Source: Astrothelium macrocarpum | Lineage: Eukaryota > Ascomycota > Dothideomycetes > Trypetheliales > Trypetheliaceae | Assembly: GCA_021030915.1 (NCBI GenBank) | Contig: JAGEMR010000005.1 | Location: 541,664 to 605,663 of the forward strand | DNA length: 64,000 bases | Direction of reading: 5' to 3' | Shown here: positions 20,933 to 32,524 of the stretch, in pieces | Layout: each line of letters opens with the position of its first letter | How positions within the stretch are numbered: position 1 is the first letter of the stretch | Translations under genes and position numbers: made by a program | Notes under the pieces: model-generated | Told to the model about the DNA's origin: nothing | What the model saw: only the letters and a program-made list of their open reading frames with translations | Databases searched by the model: none

Positions 20933-22723
20933 ATGAATGTCGAGAAGAAAAATGGCACCCTTGAATCCGAGAAGGATGTCAGTTACTTGGAAAAAATCGA
21001 CAGCGATGTTAATGTTAGCTTGGAGGATGATTCAATCGAGTATACAGATGCAACTTTCGTCGTTTGGTTGATCACATTCACTGTGTCGATGGGTGGATTT
21101 CTGTTTGGTGAGTGTCAAAGTCTCCAGAAGAGACTTGATACTGGTCTTGCTAACCCGAAAAGGCTACGATACTGGGGTTATTTCTGCCGTTCTCGTCAAT
21201 TTGGGCACAGACTTGGGACATAAATTGACGTCGAACGAACAAGAATTAATCACATCCCTCACTTCCGGTGGAGCTTTGCTTGGGGCTTTGATTGCAGGAC
21301 TGCCGGCTGATCGCTACGGACGCAAGCTAGGCATCTACATAGGATGTATTCTCTTTCTCATAGGATCGGCCATCCAGGCATCTTCGTTCACTGTTGCCCA
21401 GATGGCTGTCGGCAGATTTGTCGTTGGCCTTGGAGTGGGATCAGCTGCTATGATAGTTGTAAGTATAGCCTTGTTAAACTGCGCTCTTCGTCTGTCGCAG
21501 CCCACTAACATATGAGTAGCCTCTTTACATTGGGGAGATTGCACCGGCAAAATACCGAGGCCGCATGATCGCCCTTGATAATGTGAGCGTAACGCTAGGC
21601 CAACTCATTTCGTACTCTCTTGGCGCGGGCTTGACGCACGTAGGCCACGGCTGGAGATATATGGTTGCCATAGGTGGGATACCTCCAATCGTCTTGGCTG
21701 CTCTTTTACCCAGATGCCCCCACTCTCCACATCAGTTGGTATCGCATCGAAAGATCGAGGAAGCCAGGACTGCGATTCAAAGGATATACCCCAAGTCTAC
21801 CGAGGCTCAGATAAATTCCAAGATTGCTCGTATCATCTCCTCAGTTGACCAACAAAAAGAGGCAGTCGCAGGTCGATCTCTTTGGTTTCAATACAAGCAG
21901 TTGCACACGGATCCATCCAACTTTCGAGCGCTAGTGTGTGCGTGTACCGTTATGGCCAGTAAGTCCTCGAACGTTTGTACTGCATTTTGTATGTGCCGCT
22001 TATGACCCGATAGTTTCACAACTGAGTGGTTTTAACACTCTCATGTATTACTCTGCAACACTTTTTGCCCTCGTCGGATTCAGCCAAGCAACATCGGTCT
22101 CCATCGTCGTAGGCGCAACAAATTTCGTCTTTAGTGTTGTCAACCTGGTTGCTATTGACAGATTTGGTAGACGGAAAGTTCTTCTTTACACCATCATTGG
22201 CATGGTGAACCTCCCAGACCAACGAACGTTATAGCAGTATTTTTTTCGCTAATTCCAATGCTAGTCATTCAGCTTAGTGGTGGCTGCTGTAGCCTTCCAT
22301 TTTATACCCATCTCGAAAGACCTCACCGTAGAAACATCGACCGTCAACTGGGCTGGAATCCTACTTCTTGTCACCATCATTGTCTACATTGCATTCTATT
22401 CCAGTGGTGTCGCAACCATTGCCTGGGTCGGTACCGAGCTGATGCCTCTCGAAGTCCGCGCTCTCGGCACAATGCTCAACACAGTGACTTGTTGGGGCTG
22501 CAACCTGATCATTTCGTCTACGTTTCTGTCGATGATGAAGGCGATGACTCCTAGTGGTACATTTGGCTTCTATGCTGCGCTTTGCTTTTGTGGATGGCTT
22601 TTTGTTCTCTTCGCGTACCCGGAATTGAAGGGGCTACCCTTGGAAGACGTGAGGCAGATATTCTACGGTGGGTTTGGCGTAAAAAAGGCAAATGCGCTAC
22701 AGAAGCAAATGAGACCTCGTTAG
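20933..22723 (+). CDS. MFS sugar porter, myo-inositol transporter-like
   Basis: Twelve-helix major facilitator of 519 aa. Five exons: 20933-21107, 21163-21458, 21520-21958, 22014-22204, 22265-22723. Signatures of the sugar-porter family are GFLFGYDTGVIS in TM1, DRYGRKLG between TM2 and TM3, PLYIGEIAPAKYRG, QLSGFNTLMYYSATLF in TM7, RFGRRK and LEVRALGTMLNT. The C-terminal half (CWGCNLIISSTFLSMM..ELKGLPLEDVRQIF) is closest in style to ITR1-type myo-inositol/H+ symporters. In intron 4 the acceptor at 22264 was preferred because it gives the family spacing GM-x3-LVVAAVAF; the CAG a few bases later would break the frame. Likely a plasma membrane importer; substrate not certain. Confidence 0.88.
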
Positions 22724-23300
22724 TCATAGAAAAGCTAAGGGAATAGAAGCAATTTCGAGTTCCTTTTCTTCAGAATGGGCTCCGCAGAGGAAATCCTGCT
22801 CTGCTCAGGGTAGTTAGAATCGCACGACTCCAGCGCGGGATAGCCTACTTATCGCTTAGAACAAGGCCTTTATCCAGGCTGGGGAGTAGAAATGATCCAG
22901 TAACCGAAGTGCCGCATATGACTGGGTAGGTATGCTGGGTGTGCTGGGATGCAAATCGTTCGTGATCTCGGGAAAGGAAACAGCCGACCAAATCTGCGGC
23001 ATGTCTAGGTACCTAGCGATTTAGCTGCATGACGTAAGCGAGCAATCATAGAGGGCATCGATAGCAGAATTCCACGACATTAGAAAATCTAACTATTTTT
23101 TTCAGTTTTCCACGATACGGCTCACTGTGCGGTCTAATGTGTTTTGTTATCATGGCGCCAAAAGCAATCTAGATCATCTCGGGAGGCACATTATTTGATC
23201 AACAGAAATCTTGGTGGCGCCATAGTATGCTACCTGGCTATTTCAAGACGTATCACTAAATTTGGGCTGCACTGACTTCGAGTCTACTAAATGAGACAGC

Positions 23301-25185
23301 TTACTTTCCCTCAAACTTGCCTTGTGGGCCCCCGAGGTGCGCATCAAGCACTGCGCAGGTGCCAACTTTTACTGCTTTCACGGCTTCTGGAAGAAGTCTT
23401 TGCAGTTCGACTGCGGTGTCAGCATGGTTTGCCCAGGCTTTTCCCCCGGCTGCGGCTTTGGCAATGCCAGCGTAGTCGGGTGTAGGCGCAAAAGAGATAT
23501 GCAAGTCTTCGTTACTGGCTTTAGATCCTTCGCCAGTCGGATGAACGTAAAGCAATGATTTACGAGGTGCGTTCCAGCCTGTTCAACCAATCAACCAAAA
23601 ATCACTCCTGGGATATGGCATACTCTTACCTTTGTTATTCAGTACTATCGTTAGAATGGGGATATTGTACCTCTGTGCGATCCAATAAACGCTGCCAGGC
23701 ACGGAGAAAAGGTAACTACCGTCCCCAACAATTTGGCACACAAACTTGCCTTTGTTTGTTCCTCCCGCCTGAGCGTCCGTCGCAAGTTTAATGCCCAGGG
23801 CGCCGCCGCCGGACCAGCCAAGGCCACCCCCTCCACAATTGATCCATGAACCTGGTATTGTTGCTTGGATCTGGTCGGCGACAACAGTGCTATTAGTGAC
23901 TGCTTCGACAGCCCATATTGTGTCTGGAGGGCAAGCTTTTCGGAGCAGGTTGATCAGATATGAGCAATCAAAGGTCCCATCTTCGGCCGGCAGTGCTTTG
24001 GACGATATGCTTTCAATACGCTGTTTGTGTCTCTGTTGCATGGCCAACCACCGGCTTTCGTAAGACTGAGTACTGATTCTGTCTAATAGATTAGCCTTGA
24101 TATGGCCAACTATCTGATCAATGGCACTCCCAGGGTCCACGCGATAGCGTGCGATGGCGCCAATGTAGAACACAGGGATCTGGTGCTTCAGCGGATCAAC
24201 GTCGATATGGACAATTTTCGCATCCTTTCGTGGATGGCATTGCGTGTGGACCCAAGGCACGTCGCAATCTAGAACAAGTATTGCGTCGGCAGTCCTAATT
24301 GATTCGTCTTCCCCATACCTGAGCCCTAACCAAGCTGGGTGGTCTGCTGGAAAACACATGTCACTGCCTGTAGTGTCTAACACTCGAAGCCCTTTGACAC
24401 AATTGGCCAACTCTACTAGTGTATTGACAGCAGTTTGATTGCGGCCGATGTATCCCGTGATTACCAGAGGCTCTCGAGCGTCTACCAACATTTCTGAAAC
24501 CTGCTGCAGCTGCTGACGCGTTAACTGTCCTAGTTCTGCCGGCGTCCAGAGCGATTGGTCGATGGAGTAAGGTTCAATCTCCTCTTCCATGGCTTCTCTA
24601 GCCCCAACGAGATAGACAGGACCCTTTGGCTCACTAACGGCCAGGCTTAAAGCTCGATTCACTAGTTGTTTAACGTTGCGACCTCTCTTAATCTCACCTG
24701 TGTATCGACAATATTGCGAGATGATCTGTTTCTGGTCAGGGATATCCTGGAGCCAGTGGATGTATTCTGTTCTTGAGCCGCGATATTCTCCCTCAATCGT
24801 ATATGGCGATAAGCCAGCAAAGATCAAGACTGGCGCCCGACCGGTGGACGCATTGTGTACTGCTGCTCCTAGCCCCTGAGTACCAACATCAACATGAACG
24901 ATGACAGCCTGCGGCTTATTCGTCACTCTAGCAAATCCGTCCGCAATTGACATGGCTACCATCTCATTCGGACATGTAATTATACGTGGAAAGTCTTTAG
25001 CCTTCTCATTTTGGCCTTTGACAATAGCCTCCATGATACTGGGATGATCAGAGCCTAGATTGACGAAGCAGTGGCTAACACCGGCCTAGTCCTTGTCAGA
25101 TACAAGTTGATACAAAAGATAACCAAAATGTAGGGACACGTACTTTCCAAAGCGCCTCAAAGAAGGCGAATGAAGCTGTGTACAT
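23301..25185 (-). CDS. Thiamine diphosphate enzyme, acetolactate synthase-like
   Basis: ThDP-dependent enzyme of 591 aa in three exons: 25144-25185, 23630-25085, 23301-23578. Joining exon 1 (FFEALWK) to AGVSHCFVNLGSDHPS gives the start of the PYR domain. The catalytic glutamate is in CPNEM (about residue 55); the cofactor/Mg motif GDG (about 468) is followed 29 residues later by NN. Three-domain order PYR, central, PP is complete. Such fungal paralogues resemble acetolactate synthase or benzaldehyde/2-hydroxyacyl-CoA lyases; no mitochondrial presequence is seen, so it is unlikely to be the housekeeping ILV2. It may carboligate or cleave 2-keto acids in the neighbouring pathway, which is inference. 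The C-terminus GGPQGKFEGK is not a PTS1. Confidence 0.86.
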
Positions 25186-26497
25186 AGTCAGCGCTGTTCT
25201 CAGCTATCGAGATTGTATAGATCAATGATGAGGTTGATAAAAGAGAACACTGTCTCTAACACAACAAAAAAAGTAGTCTTGGTGGAGAGGACAAGACCCA
25301 GTTTTCTTCGTCGCACGGAGTAAACGTCCAAATTATGTCTGGTCTCATGACTAAAATGTTATTATTGCGAGGTACTCTTCAGCCACAGCTTCTTTCTGAA
25401 GTCCACAATAGTGGAAATCGCTTTTTTCCACAATTGCTTTCCTATTTCATGCATCACTCGCAGTCGAGGCGCCACTGCGCATGAAGGACGGCTCCCCACT
25501 TGCGTTGGAACAGGTTGTTTGGATGTTTTGGCGTCTTATATGCTTACAAAGTGATGGATAAGTGTTTGTCAGTGTTCAAGGCATGATAGTGCTCTGCGCT
25601 TTCTCTGCTTCAGTCACGTTAGCCGAGGCTAGTCAAAGCTTCGGTCTTAATATTCTGTAGCAGCTGCAGCGACTCTCCTACGGCTTTAGTGATGCGTGCC
25701 CAACTAACCATTAGACATCAAGTCTCATGTGAGGGCATGAAGGCTCAGCCGCGTATTTCGGGTTGTCGGGAGGTAATCTAAGCACCACTTCGCGGAAAGA
25801 GTGCTTTTGCATTAAGTTTTAGTCCCAAGAGAAATTCCCAATTGCGCGGAGAAGTTGTTTCCATTTTTTTCCCCCGATTGTGTCGATTTGCAGTCGACCC
25901 AATGTTCTCAGCGACGATGGCCCGTGTTCCCTTCTCTCCTTGCTTGTCACACCGCCGCAACGCCCGCCCATGTAGTGTTTTTCGTGGTTTACAACCATAC
26001 ATCATTACCATGGAGAGGTACCAAATATGGTGCCGAAATCGAGCTTAATCAAGTCTTGTGGATCACATAAGATAGAATGCTTATGAGTTACAGTGGGTTT
26101 TTCTTTTGGAGGTGACAGATTGGAAAGGTTGCTATCTCGTAGAAGGCTTGCTTGACATGCTTGCCCTCAATACGGCCGGCTTCTACAAGGCCTTTGCGTG
26201 TGTGAAGGCCTGTAACTATGTCGCAAAGTGTTAAGGTAGGTGCCTACCTACCTAGTAAAATCAGATGAAACCTGCGAGTCACGTGATTCTCGCCGCGTTT
26301 CCTTAGGGGTGAAATTTTTCCGCTTGCCGACCAAAGGATCTCGAAATTGCTATGTGGCCTTTGATGTACTAGGTTTAAGCTGAACTTGACGTGTGTCTTT
26401 TATCGCCCTATCAAAGAGCTCAATATCCGAATAGAGCATGCTGAGCCATAGTCCAGCTGTACGTTTGTCTGCGGCAGACGTTTGGGGATGCCTTTCG
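25186..26497. other. Intergenic stretch beside the AT-rich island
   Basis: About 1.3 kb without a supportable gene. It holds the promoter of the ThDP enzyme and the left flank of the repeat island. A segment at about 26045-26097 (CTTGTGGATCACATAAGATAGAATGCTTATGAG) is similar to 27565-27607, so the duplication extends into this interval. A near-palindrome of GGTAGG and CCTACC occurs at 26234-26252. Nothing coding is seen; a 60-70-codon frame near 25850 is chance. Confidence 0.5.
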
Positions 26498-27420
26498 CTG
26501 TAGAAACGCCGTGGAAATAAAGTTGTATAACAGATTTGATCTAACTACACGATAATATCCCGTCTCAAGAACTCTCCATTCTGTCAATTCATTTTATCAA
26601 TCATATAGATTTTCTTTCTCAATCAAATCTGTCTCAAAATTCATTTTATATATTTTTTATTCTTTTTTTTGAATTTTTTTTAATATTTATTTTAATATTT
26701 AAAAATTATTATAAAATATTTTCAATTCATATTTTTTTAAAAAAATTTTATTTTATTTTTTAAATATTTTTATATTTAATATTAATAATTTAATATAATT
26801 TTTTTTAAATAATTATTTTTATAAAAATTTAATAATAAAATTTAAAAAAAATATCAAATATTTTTAAATAAATAATTTAATTTAATTTAATTTTTATTTA
26901 ATAAAAATTTTTTTATTGATTTAAAATTATTAAAAATAAATATAAATAAAATATCATAAAAATATTATTACGTAAAATTTAAATATTTATTAAATTTATT
27001 AAAATATTGAAATTTATTTTATTATTTTATAATTATAAAAAATGATAATGATTTTATTATTTTATAATTTTATAATAATTTATAATTATATTATCATTAT
27101 AAAAAAATATTAAATTTAATATCAATATTGAATTTAAAAAAATCAATCAATTATTAATTTATCATTTTTATATATTAATTATATAAATAATTAATATATA
27201 TTTATTTTTTATTTTATTAATAATTAATTTTTTTATTATTTAATTTCAATTAATTTTAAATTAAAATCTCATTTAATAAAAAAAAATTTTAAAATATTTT
27301 TATAAAATTGAGTTTTTTATGATATCAATTAAAAGTTTATAAGAATTTTATTTTATTATTGATCAATTTTTTCATATGATATTCACAATAATCTTATTTT
27401 ATAACGAAATAATCAGCAGT
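26498..27420. repeat. AT-rich repeat copy A, probably RIP-decayed
   Basis: The block begins with a boundary sequence (CTGTAGAAACGCCGTGGAAATAA) that recurs at 27658 and, inverted, at about 28135-28156. It continues with TTGTATAACAGATTTGATCTAACT and then with some 800 bases of almost pure A and T. The A/T text (for example ATTATAAAATATTTTCAATT) matches the shorter copy at 27657-28156 for about 300 bases before diverging. No terminal inverted partner was found at its right end, so it appears truncated or disrupted. Near absence of G and C over hundreds of bases is typical of fungal repeats mutated by RIP. No coding capacity. Confidence 0.75.
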
Positions 27421-27473
27421 TTTAGATATAAAAAGAATTAGAATGCCAAGTTTAGAAAGAAGAGATGAGAAAT

Positions 27474-27552
27474 GGACATGATGGGATTCGAACCCACATT
27501 TCAATGAGATGGAACTCCAAAAGCGCTCTTCTACCATTGCGCCACCACGCCC
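27474..27552 (-). tRNA. tRNA-like sequence, isotype uncertain, possibly degenerate
   Basis: Read on the minus strand, GGGCGTG (5') can pair with CATGTCC (3') with two G-U pairs, and the discriminator base is A. A D-arm with GCGC stems around a loop containing GG (AATGGTAGAAGA) and a T-arm GTGGG-TTCGAAT-CCCAT are clear. The acceptor, D and T arms resemble fungal tRNA-Trp or a related class. The middle 25 nt do not form a convincing anticodon stem; CCA occurs within GAG-TTCCAT-CTC. At 79 nt it is longer than a simple class I tRNA. It may be a pseudo-tRNA or one changed by mutation, since it lies between two AT-rich repeat copies. Confidence 0.55.
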
Positions 27553-27656
27553 CAATATTGAGTTTAAATAAGCCTTGTGAACCAGATAGAACACTTATGA
27601 GTCACCCACCACCTACACAATGGTATTCCGTAGAATTCTCCATCCTGTCAACTCAT

Positions 27657-28156
27657 CCCTGTGGAAACGCCATGAAAATAAAATTGTATAACAGATTTGA
27701 TCTAACTGCATAATGATATTCCAGTTCTCCATTCTATCAATTCATTTTATCAATCATCTATTTCAAAATTCATTTTATATATTTTTTATTTTTTATTTTT
27801 AAATTTTTCTTAATATTTGTTTCAATATTTAAAGATTATTATAAAATATTTTCAATTTATATTTTTTTAAAAATTTTTTATTTTATTTTTTTTTAATATT
27901 TAATATTAATAATTCAATATAATTTTTTTAATAATTATTTTTATAAAAATTTGATAATAAAATTTAAAAAAATATTAAATATTTTCAAATAAATAATTTA
28001 ATTTAATTTTTATTAATCTAAAATTAATAATATAAAATTTAAATAAATTTTATAAATCAGATAAAATATTTATAAATCATCATTGGAGATAGAAAATCAT
28101 TATATAATTAGATTGGATCTGTTATATAACTTTATTTTCACAGCGTTTCTACAGGG
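27657..28156. mobile_element. MITE-like AT-rich element with terminal inverted repeats
   Basis: A 500-bp unit starts CCCTGTGGAAACG and ends CGTTTCTACAGGG. The inverted ends stay similar for roughly 45 bases (…AAACGC.ATGAAAATAAA.TTGTATAACAGAT at the left, reverse complement of ATCTGTTATATAACTTTATTTTCA at the right). The interior is nearly all A/T, has no reading frame, and shares its text with copy A at 26498-27420. Both flanks begin with AT, which could be a two-base target duplication but could be chance. I infer a non-autonomous DNA transposon or a larger repeat's remnant, with an interior altered by RIP. Its right end lies about 50 bases before the longest possible start of the next gene. 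Confidence 0.65.
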
Positions 28157-28390
28157 ATTATCGTGCCGTCAAAATGCTAATAGATTTCTTTTTGGATACA
28201 CCCAATGAATATTTTTGGAAAAATACCCAATCTATTATACCCAATCCCAGTCCATTGGGTAAAACCGCTGGGTTTAAGGTGGTGGCCAATCAGTCGGGTA
28301 ACGGAGCCGCGCGTGCCGCCTCCGGGAGTGCATCACGTCACCCAGAGATTCTCTTCCTCAACCTCGATTTACTCCATTGCCACCACCTGC

Positions 28391-30176
28391 ATGCCCTGCA
28401 TTGCAGACACAAGCCGGAACCGATGCGTTCGCTCCTTACGGATCATATATGGACTACAAGATTTTCATCTACGTAGTACGCGGCTGAGACGTTGCGCTTT
28501 CTTTACCACCCTCCGTCCGTGGCAGGTACATGACAACATTGTCCGTCAAGATGACGAAAAGCAGCGGGATAAGCCGGCACGAGATGGCAGGCAAGTGGAA
28601 GAAGGAGCTATGTCACGCCGTTTGGAAGACCTGAGCGAGATGTCCTTGGAAAGTGGCGGTCGTAGTGCCCGAAAAGCGATCGAAGAAGCTGGGTTTGACG
28701 AAGATCTGAAGCGGAGACTTGAAGACCGTCTAGCTGGCGCTGAGTTCAGAGATGAGAATCGTGGCTCGCTTGCGCAAGCCCAGATGCCGACGAGTGCTGG
28801 ACGAGGGTCAAAAGACATTGCTGGAGCACAGCCGTGGCAAGGTCAAGAGAGTGTCGAGGATGCTGCGCTGAGGATGCTGGTAGACACGCACAAGCCCTTG
28901 AAAGGCCCTGCTCGAATACCAACAGCGAGGGGTGCACCGCCAAATACGGCGACGAGTCGACCTAGAGAGAAAGCTTTATCAGGTACAAGGTTGGCAAATG
29001 CAAGAGATAAAACGTCATATTATGCGGCAATGAAAGATCCCGGGATGTCAGAGAAAGAAAGGGAGCAGATGCGGAAAGAGCTGAAGGAGCGCTTCAAGCC
29101 TGCAGCACGCGCGGTCCCGGCTACGGTCCAGGGTCTGGCATCTCTTGCAAATGAACGGATTGAGGATGCCATTGCAAGGGGTCAATTTAAGAACCTTCCC
29201 CGTGGGAAGAATATCGAGAGGGATTACAACGCCAGTAATCCGTTCCTCGATACAACAGTAGGTCCATTGTGCCATATACGTTTCTCGTCCCTCAAGACGT
29301 TCTGATTGACGATCCTAGGAATATTTCATGAACAAGATCATCCAGAAGCAGGAAATTGTACCCCCCTGGATCGAAAAACAGCAGGAACTTGTATCGACCG
29401 CTACTAGATTCAGGAGCCGGCTCCGGTCGGATTGGAAACGACACGCAGCAAGACTCATTGCCAGCAAGGGAGGTTCATTGCAAGATCACATCCGGAAGGC
29501 CGAGTCCTATGCTATAGCGGAAGCCAGGTTCAACCCTTCGATACGAAAGGAGGAAAAGCTGAACGCTGTTGACAATGAGGGTCACCTCTCGCAAATAACT
29601 CTAGCAGGCGAATTGAAAGTGCCTCAGGACCAGGTATCAAGTCTTCCAGCAGCCGACATCACTGTCACTGAAACTGTACTTGCGGACAAATCGATATCTA
29701 GTAATGATCCTCCGGAAAGCACCATTAAATCACCACCAACTGCAACCACCTCTGTACCCGAACCAAACAACACCCCCTCACCACCACTCTTTCCCGAACC
29801 CAGTGATCAGACGCTCTTCCGCGACCCAACCTGGGAAGACACCGAACGTTCCTACCACACTCTCGCCATCGACAACCTCAATTCTCTCACGCGGTCCTAC
29901 AACCTCATGGCACCTGATCTTGCCAAGAAGCCGTATTTCTCGTTCACACGCGAGTTGCAGAGCTGTTATGCTGATGTGGCGCCTTTACTAGCACAAGAAC
30001 TACGCGATCGTGCTGCCGCGCCTGCACTTAAGATGCGGATAGACGTACAGGGACATACGCCAGGTGGAGTGTTGGAGAGGTTTGGGGGCGAGAAGGCAAA
30101 GGTGTATGATGAGAGGAGGCCGCAGTATGGGTTTCGTGAGTTTTGGCGGGATTTGTTTGGGGGTAAGGGGAAGTAG
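28391..30176 (+). CDS. DUF1992 protein, DnaJC28-like, probably mitochondrial
   Basis: Two exons, 28391-29257 and 29319-30176, joined in phase as NPFLDTT|EYFMNKIIQKQEIVPPWIEKQQEL, the signature of the DUF1992 domain found in DnaJ homologue subfamily C member 28. The domain spans roughly residues 210-330 and is preceded by GLASLANERIEDAIARGQFKNLPRGKN, also typical. The N-terminus is rich in Arg and lacks acids, consistent with a mitochondrial presequence. The start is uncertain: the frame is open from 28205, giving 62 more residues, but that extension abuts the repeat element. C-terminal segment ends GFREFWRDLFGGKGK. No J domain is present. The function of the family is poorly known; roles in organelle trafficking or mitochondrial homeostasis are proposed. 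Confidence 0.85.
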
Positions 30177-30442
30177 TTAGAAGAGGTGAAATAGAGGGAG
30201 AGGAAAGATGGGGAATACAGCCTGGCTTGAGAGAGTTGATGGACTAAATGGTTGAAGAAATATTTTGGATTTTCTAGGATCTAGAAATCTAAGCGTAGGA
30301 AAGCTGACGAGAGTAGGGTTAACTTCTAACCCACTTTTCCCTTGGAGACGATAAGAAATAACAAGTGTCGAATATAGATATTGCCCTATAAAGATCAACA
30401 TGCTTGCAGGGAAGAGCTAGACATGTCCAGCAGCAACCCAAT

Positions 30443-32524
30443 CTACAGGGTATTATCCGGCAGTCTTTGGGAGGGCATATCTCTCATAGGATGTTCTGCG
30501 TTTTCGTTTCTTGTGACGTCTTGACCATTTCGGCGTGGCCGGCAAAAAAAAGTCGTCGAGATCCAGGTGAAGCACCGAGAAATCGAGGCTTGTAGCCTGC
30601 AACGGAAGCAATCTTGTACCATGAAAGTTTCTCGGGGATCGCGAATATTACGTGGTAGGGTTCCTGGCCGAAATCGATGGGGACAAATTTCTCTGTCCTC
30701 CACCTGATTTTCCTCATGAGACCCTTCGTGACATACATGATCATCACGTGTGGGTAAAATTGGCGTTGCTGCGCTAGGCTGTTGTGCTCGCCTCGCATCG
30801 CTGATTGCAGGGCTTGTGAACAAATGCCGACTACTTAATGAAGCTGCAGTTGCATCTCTGGGTGTCGATATTGATGTGTCTTGTTCAGGGCTGACCGGTA
30901 CATCGTCACGATCTCGAGACCAGCTTTCAGGAGTGGGTACTTGATGATCAGCAGTGCTGTCATTACTGAGCTCGTCGAGCTCTGCACGATCAGATGGGAT
31001 GCTACGGTCTGATGCTGCATCTGTTCGATAGATGGGAACGCCGGATTGAGCATACCGCTGCTGTAGATCGCCACGGGTTGCACTGCCCAAGGATGATGGG
31101 TTTTCTTCGCTCCAAGTGTTTAGCCTTTGATGAGTTGGTGCAGAAAGTTTTGGCAGCGCACTTTTACGATCAGCAAGTGGCGAATTGGTCTGGTCAGTGG
31201 CATGGAGGCCATCATCAAGGTCCAATATGGAGTCAGCAGCCGCGTCTTCAGATAGTCGTTGTTGGGGTGCGAGCACAGGAGACGGTAATGTAAGGCGCTC
31301 ATCTGTGCCCGGAATTTCTCCACTACTTCGTCTTGGGGTTCCAGGAGGGGAAGGGAAATATCTTGTCAATTGTCTGGAATTGCCTACAGTATCGATTGGC
31401 GTCTCTTCTGAAGCTGCCGCACGTCGGTTATTCCGTATCTCAAGCGATCTAGGTAGAGACGCCGTTGCTGGAAAAGCTGTAAGGCTTTGCCTGGACTTTG
31501 TTCGGCTAACTTTCCGTGGTTTCAGGGGCTGACTGGAAGGACATGTTCTAAGTGCAAACGACAGAGACTGGCATGCTGGACTTTCAAGAGGCTCAAAAGA
31601 TCTTTCGGCACGGGTAAAAGGATGGTTTTCCAGCCCATCAAAGCCAGGGGTCCCAGTGCCTGGCATGGGTCTCCAAACCCCATACCGCAGCCTTTCATTT
31701 GACGTAGAAGCTCGACGGATGAAGCCTGAAAGCGCTAGAATGGGATTGCTTCGGCGTCTCAGGTGTCTCGGTCTAGGCCTTGCTCCTTCGTCGTTTGGCC
31801 AGCGTGGAACTCCATCTGGGGTACTTACTCGATACGGAGGCTCACATGGCGGTAGGGAAGGGGCTATGGTATCTTCCAGGCTAGGGCGAAGTGTTGGGTT
31901 AGATGATAGATGCTCAGAAGATGCATCGCTTATCTTGTACTTCGGTACAGATAGAGCGCTTTCGTCGAAGCTGAATGCCTTTAATCTCCTCGCTCCATCA
32001 GTTGGCGTGGTCTCAGTATGCAGGTACTTAGATTCAGGGTCGATGTGGACTGGCGTGAAGCGACGTTTGGAACTGGAGTGTGAGAGCTTGGAACGCAAGG
32101 TCGCATACGAGCTCCGTTCGAGGATGGTAGATAATGGTCTCCCATAGGGTCGATTCTTGAATTGTACAGAAGTCACTCGGGCTGGACCGGCCTCCTGTCC
32201 TCGATCGTCGTTATCATGGGCTCGTTCACTCTCAGCAGAGGCGGAAACACCGGCATCTTGATGGAGGTAGAGATTGGATTGGTCGTTCTGGGCCGTTGCA
32301 GTTTGATTCGCGGCGAACAACGTAGGAAGGATATCATCGGCCGAAGTATCGTCAAAGTCGACAAAGTGGAAGGACGGTGGTGATCTTCTAGGCTTTGCTT
32401 GAGAGGGTGCTAGCGTCGTAGGGAGATGAGGTGACGGGCTTCGAGAGTTACTTCGATCGCTTAGGGGGCTTGTGTCTGGTTGCCCATCTTGTAAAGTGGC
32501 CATTCGTCTGGTGGAGGTCCCCAT
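30443..32524 (-). CDS. Uncharacterised long disordered protein
   Basis: A single open frame of 694 codons from ATG at 32524. I do not recognise it. It is rich in Ser, Pro, Arg and charged residues, with basic clusters (HSSSKRRF, RPRPRHLRRRSNP, PLKPRKVSRTKSRQSL) and many S/T-P sites. Two local segments look more constrained: FHFVDFDDTSADDILPTLF (about residue 55) and RYGVWRPMPGTGTPGFDGLENHPFTRAER (about 290-320). The last 60 residues contain cysteines (QDCFRCRLQASISRCF) and a hydrophobic stretch WISTTFF that could associate with membranes. The antisense strand also has long frames, but codon-position bias and the length favour this one. The 3' end lies 266 bp from that of the DUF1992 gene (convergent). 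Confidence 0.65.
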   Translation of the reverse strand: MGTSTRRMATLQDGQPDTSPLSDRSNSRSPSPHLPTTLAPSQAKPRRSPPSFHFVDFDDTSADDILPTLFAANQTATAQNDQSNLYLHQDAGVSASAESERAHDNDDRGQEAGPARVTSVQFKNRPYGRPLSTILERSSYATLRSKLSHSSSKRRFTPVHIDPESKYLHTETTPTDGARRLKAFSFDESALSVPKYKISDASSEHLSSNPTLRPSLEDTIAPSLPPCEPPYRVSTPDGVPRWPNDEGARPRPRHLRRRSNPILALSGFIRRASTSNERLRYGVWRPMPGTGTPGFDGLENHPFTRAERSFEPLESPACQSLSFALRTCPSSQPLKPRKVSRTKSRQSLTAFPATASLPRSLEIRNNRRAAASEETPIDTVGNSRQLTRYFPSPPGTPRRSSGEIPGTDERLTLPSPVLAPQQRLSEDAAADSILDLDDGLHATDQTNSPLADRKSALPKLSAPTHQRLNTWSEENPSSLGSATRGDLQQRYAQSGVPIYRTDAASDRSIPSDRAELDELSNDSTADHQVPTPESWSRDRDDVPVSPEQDTSISTPRDATAASLSSRHLFTSPAISDARRAQQPSAATPILPTRDDHVCHEGSHEENQVEDREICPHRFRPGTLPRNIRDPRETFMVQDCFRCRLQASISRCFTWISTTFFCRPRRNGQDVTRNENAEHPMRDMPSQRLPDNTL

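Noticed and set aside
22205..22275. Apparent frameshift in the transporter between exons 4 and 5
   Set aside because: Using the TAG acceptor at 22264 instead of the later CAG restores phase and family spacing.
27465..27713. 82-codon plus-strand frame (HDGIRTH..LPLRHHAP)
   Set aside because: This peptide is the usual artefact of translating the antisense of a tRNA gene.
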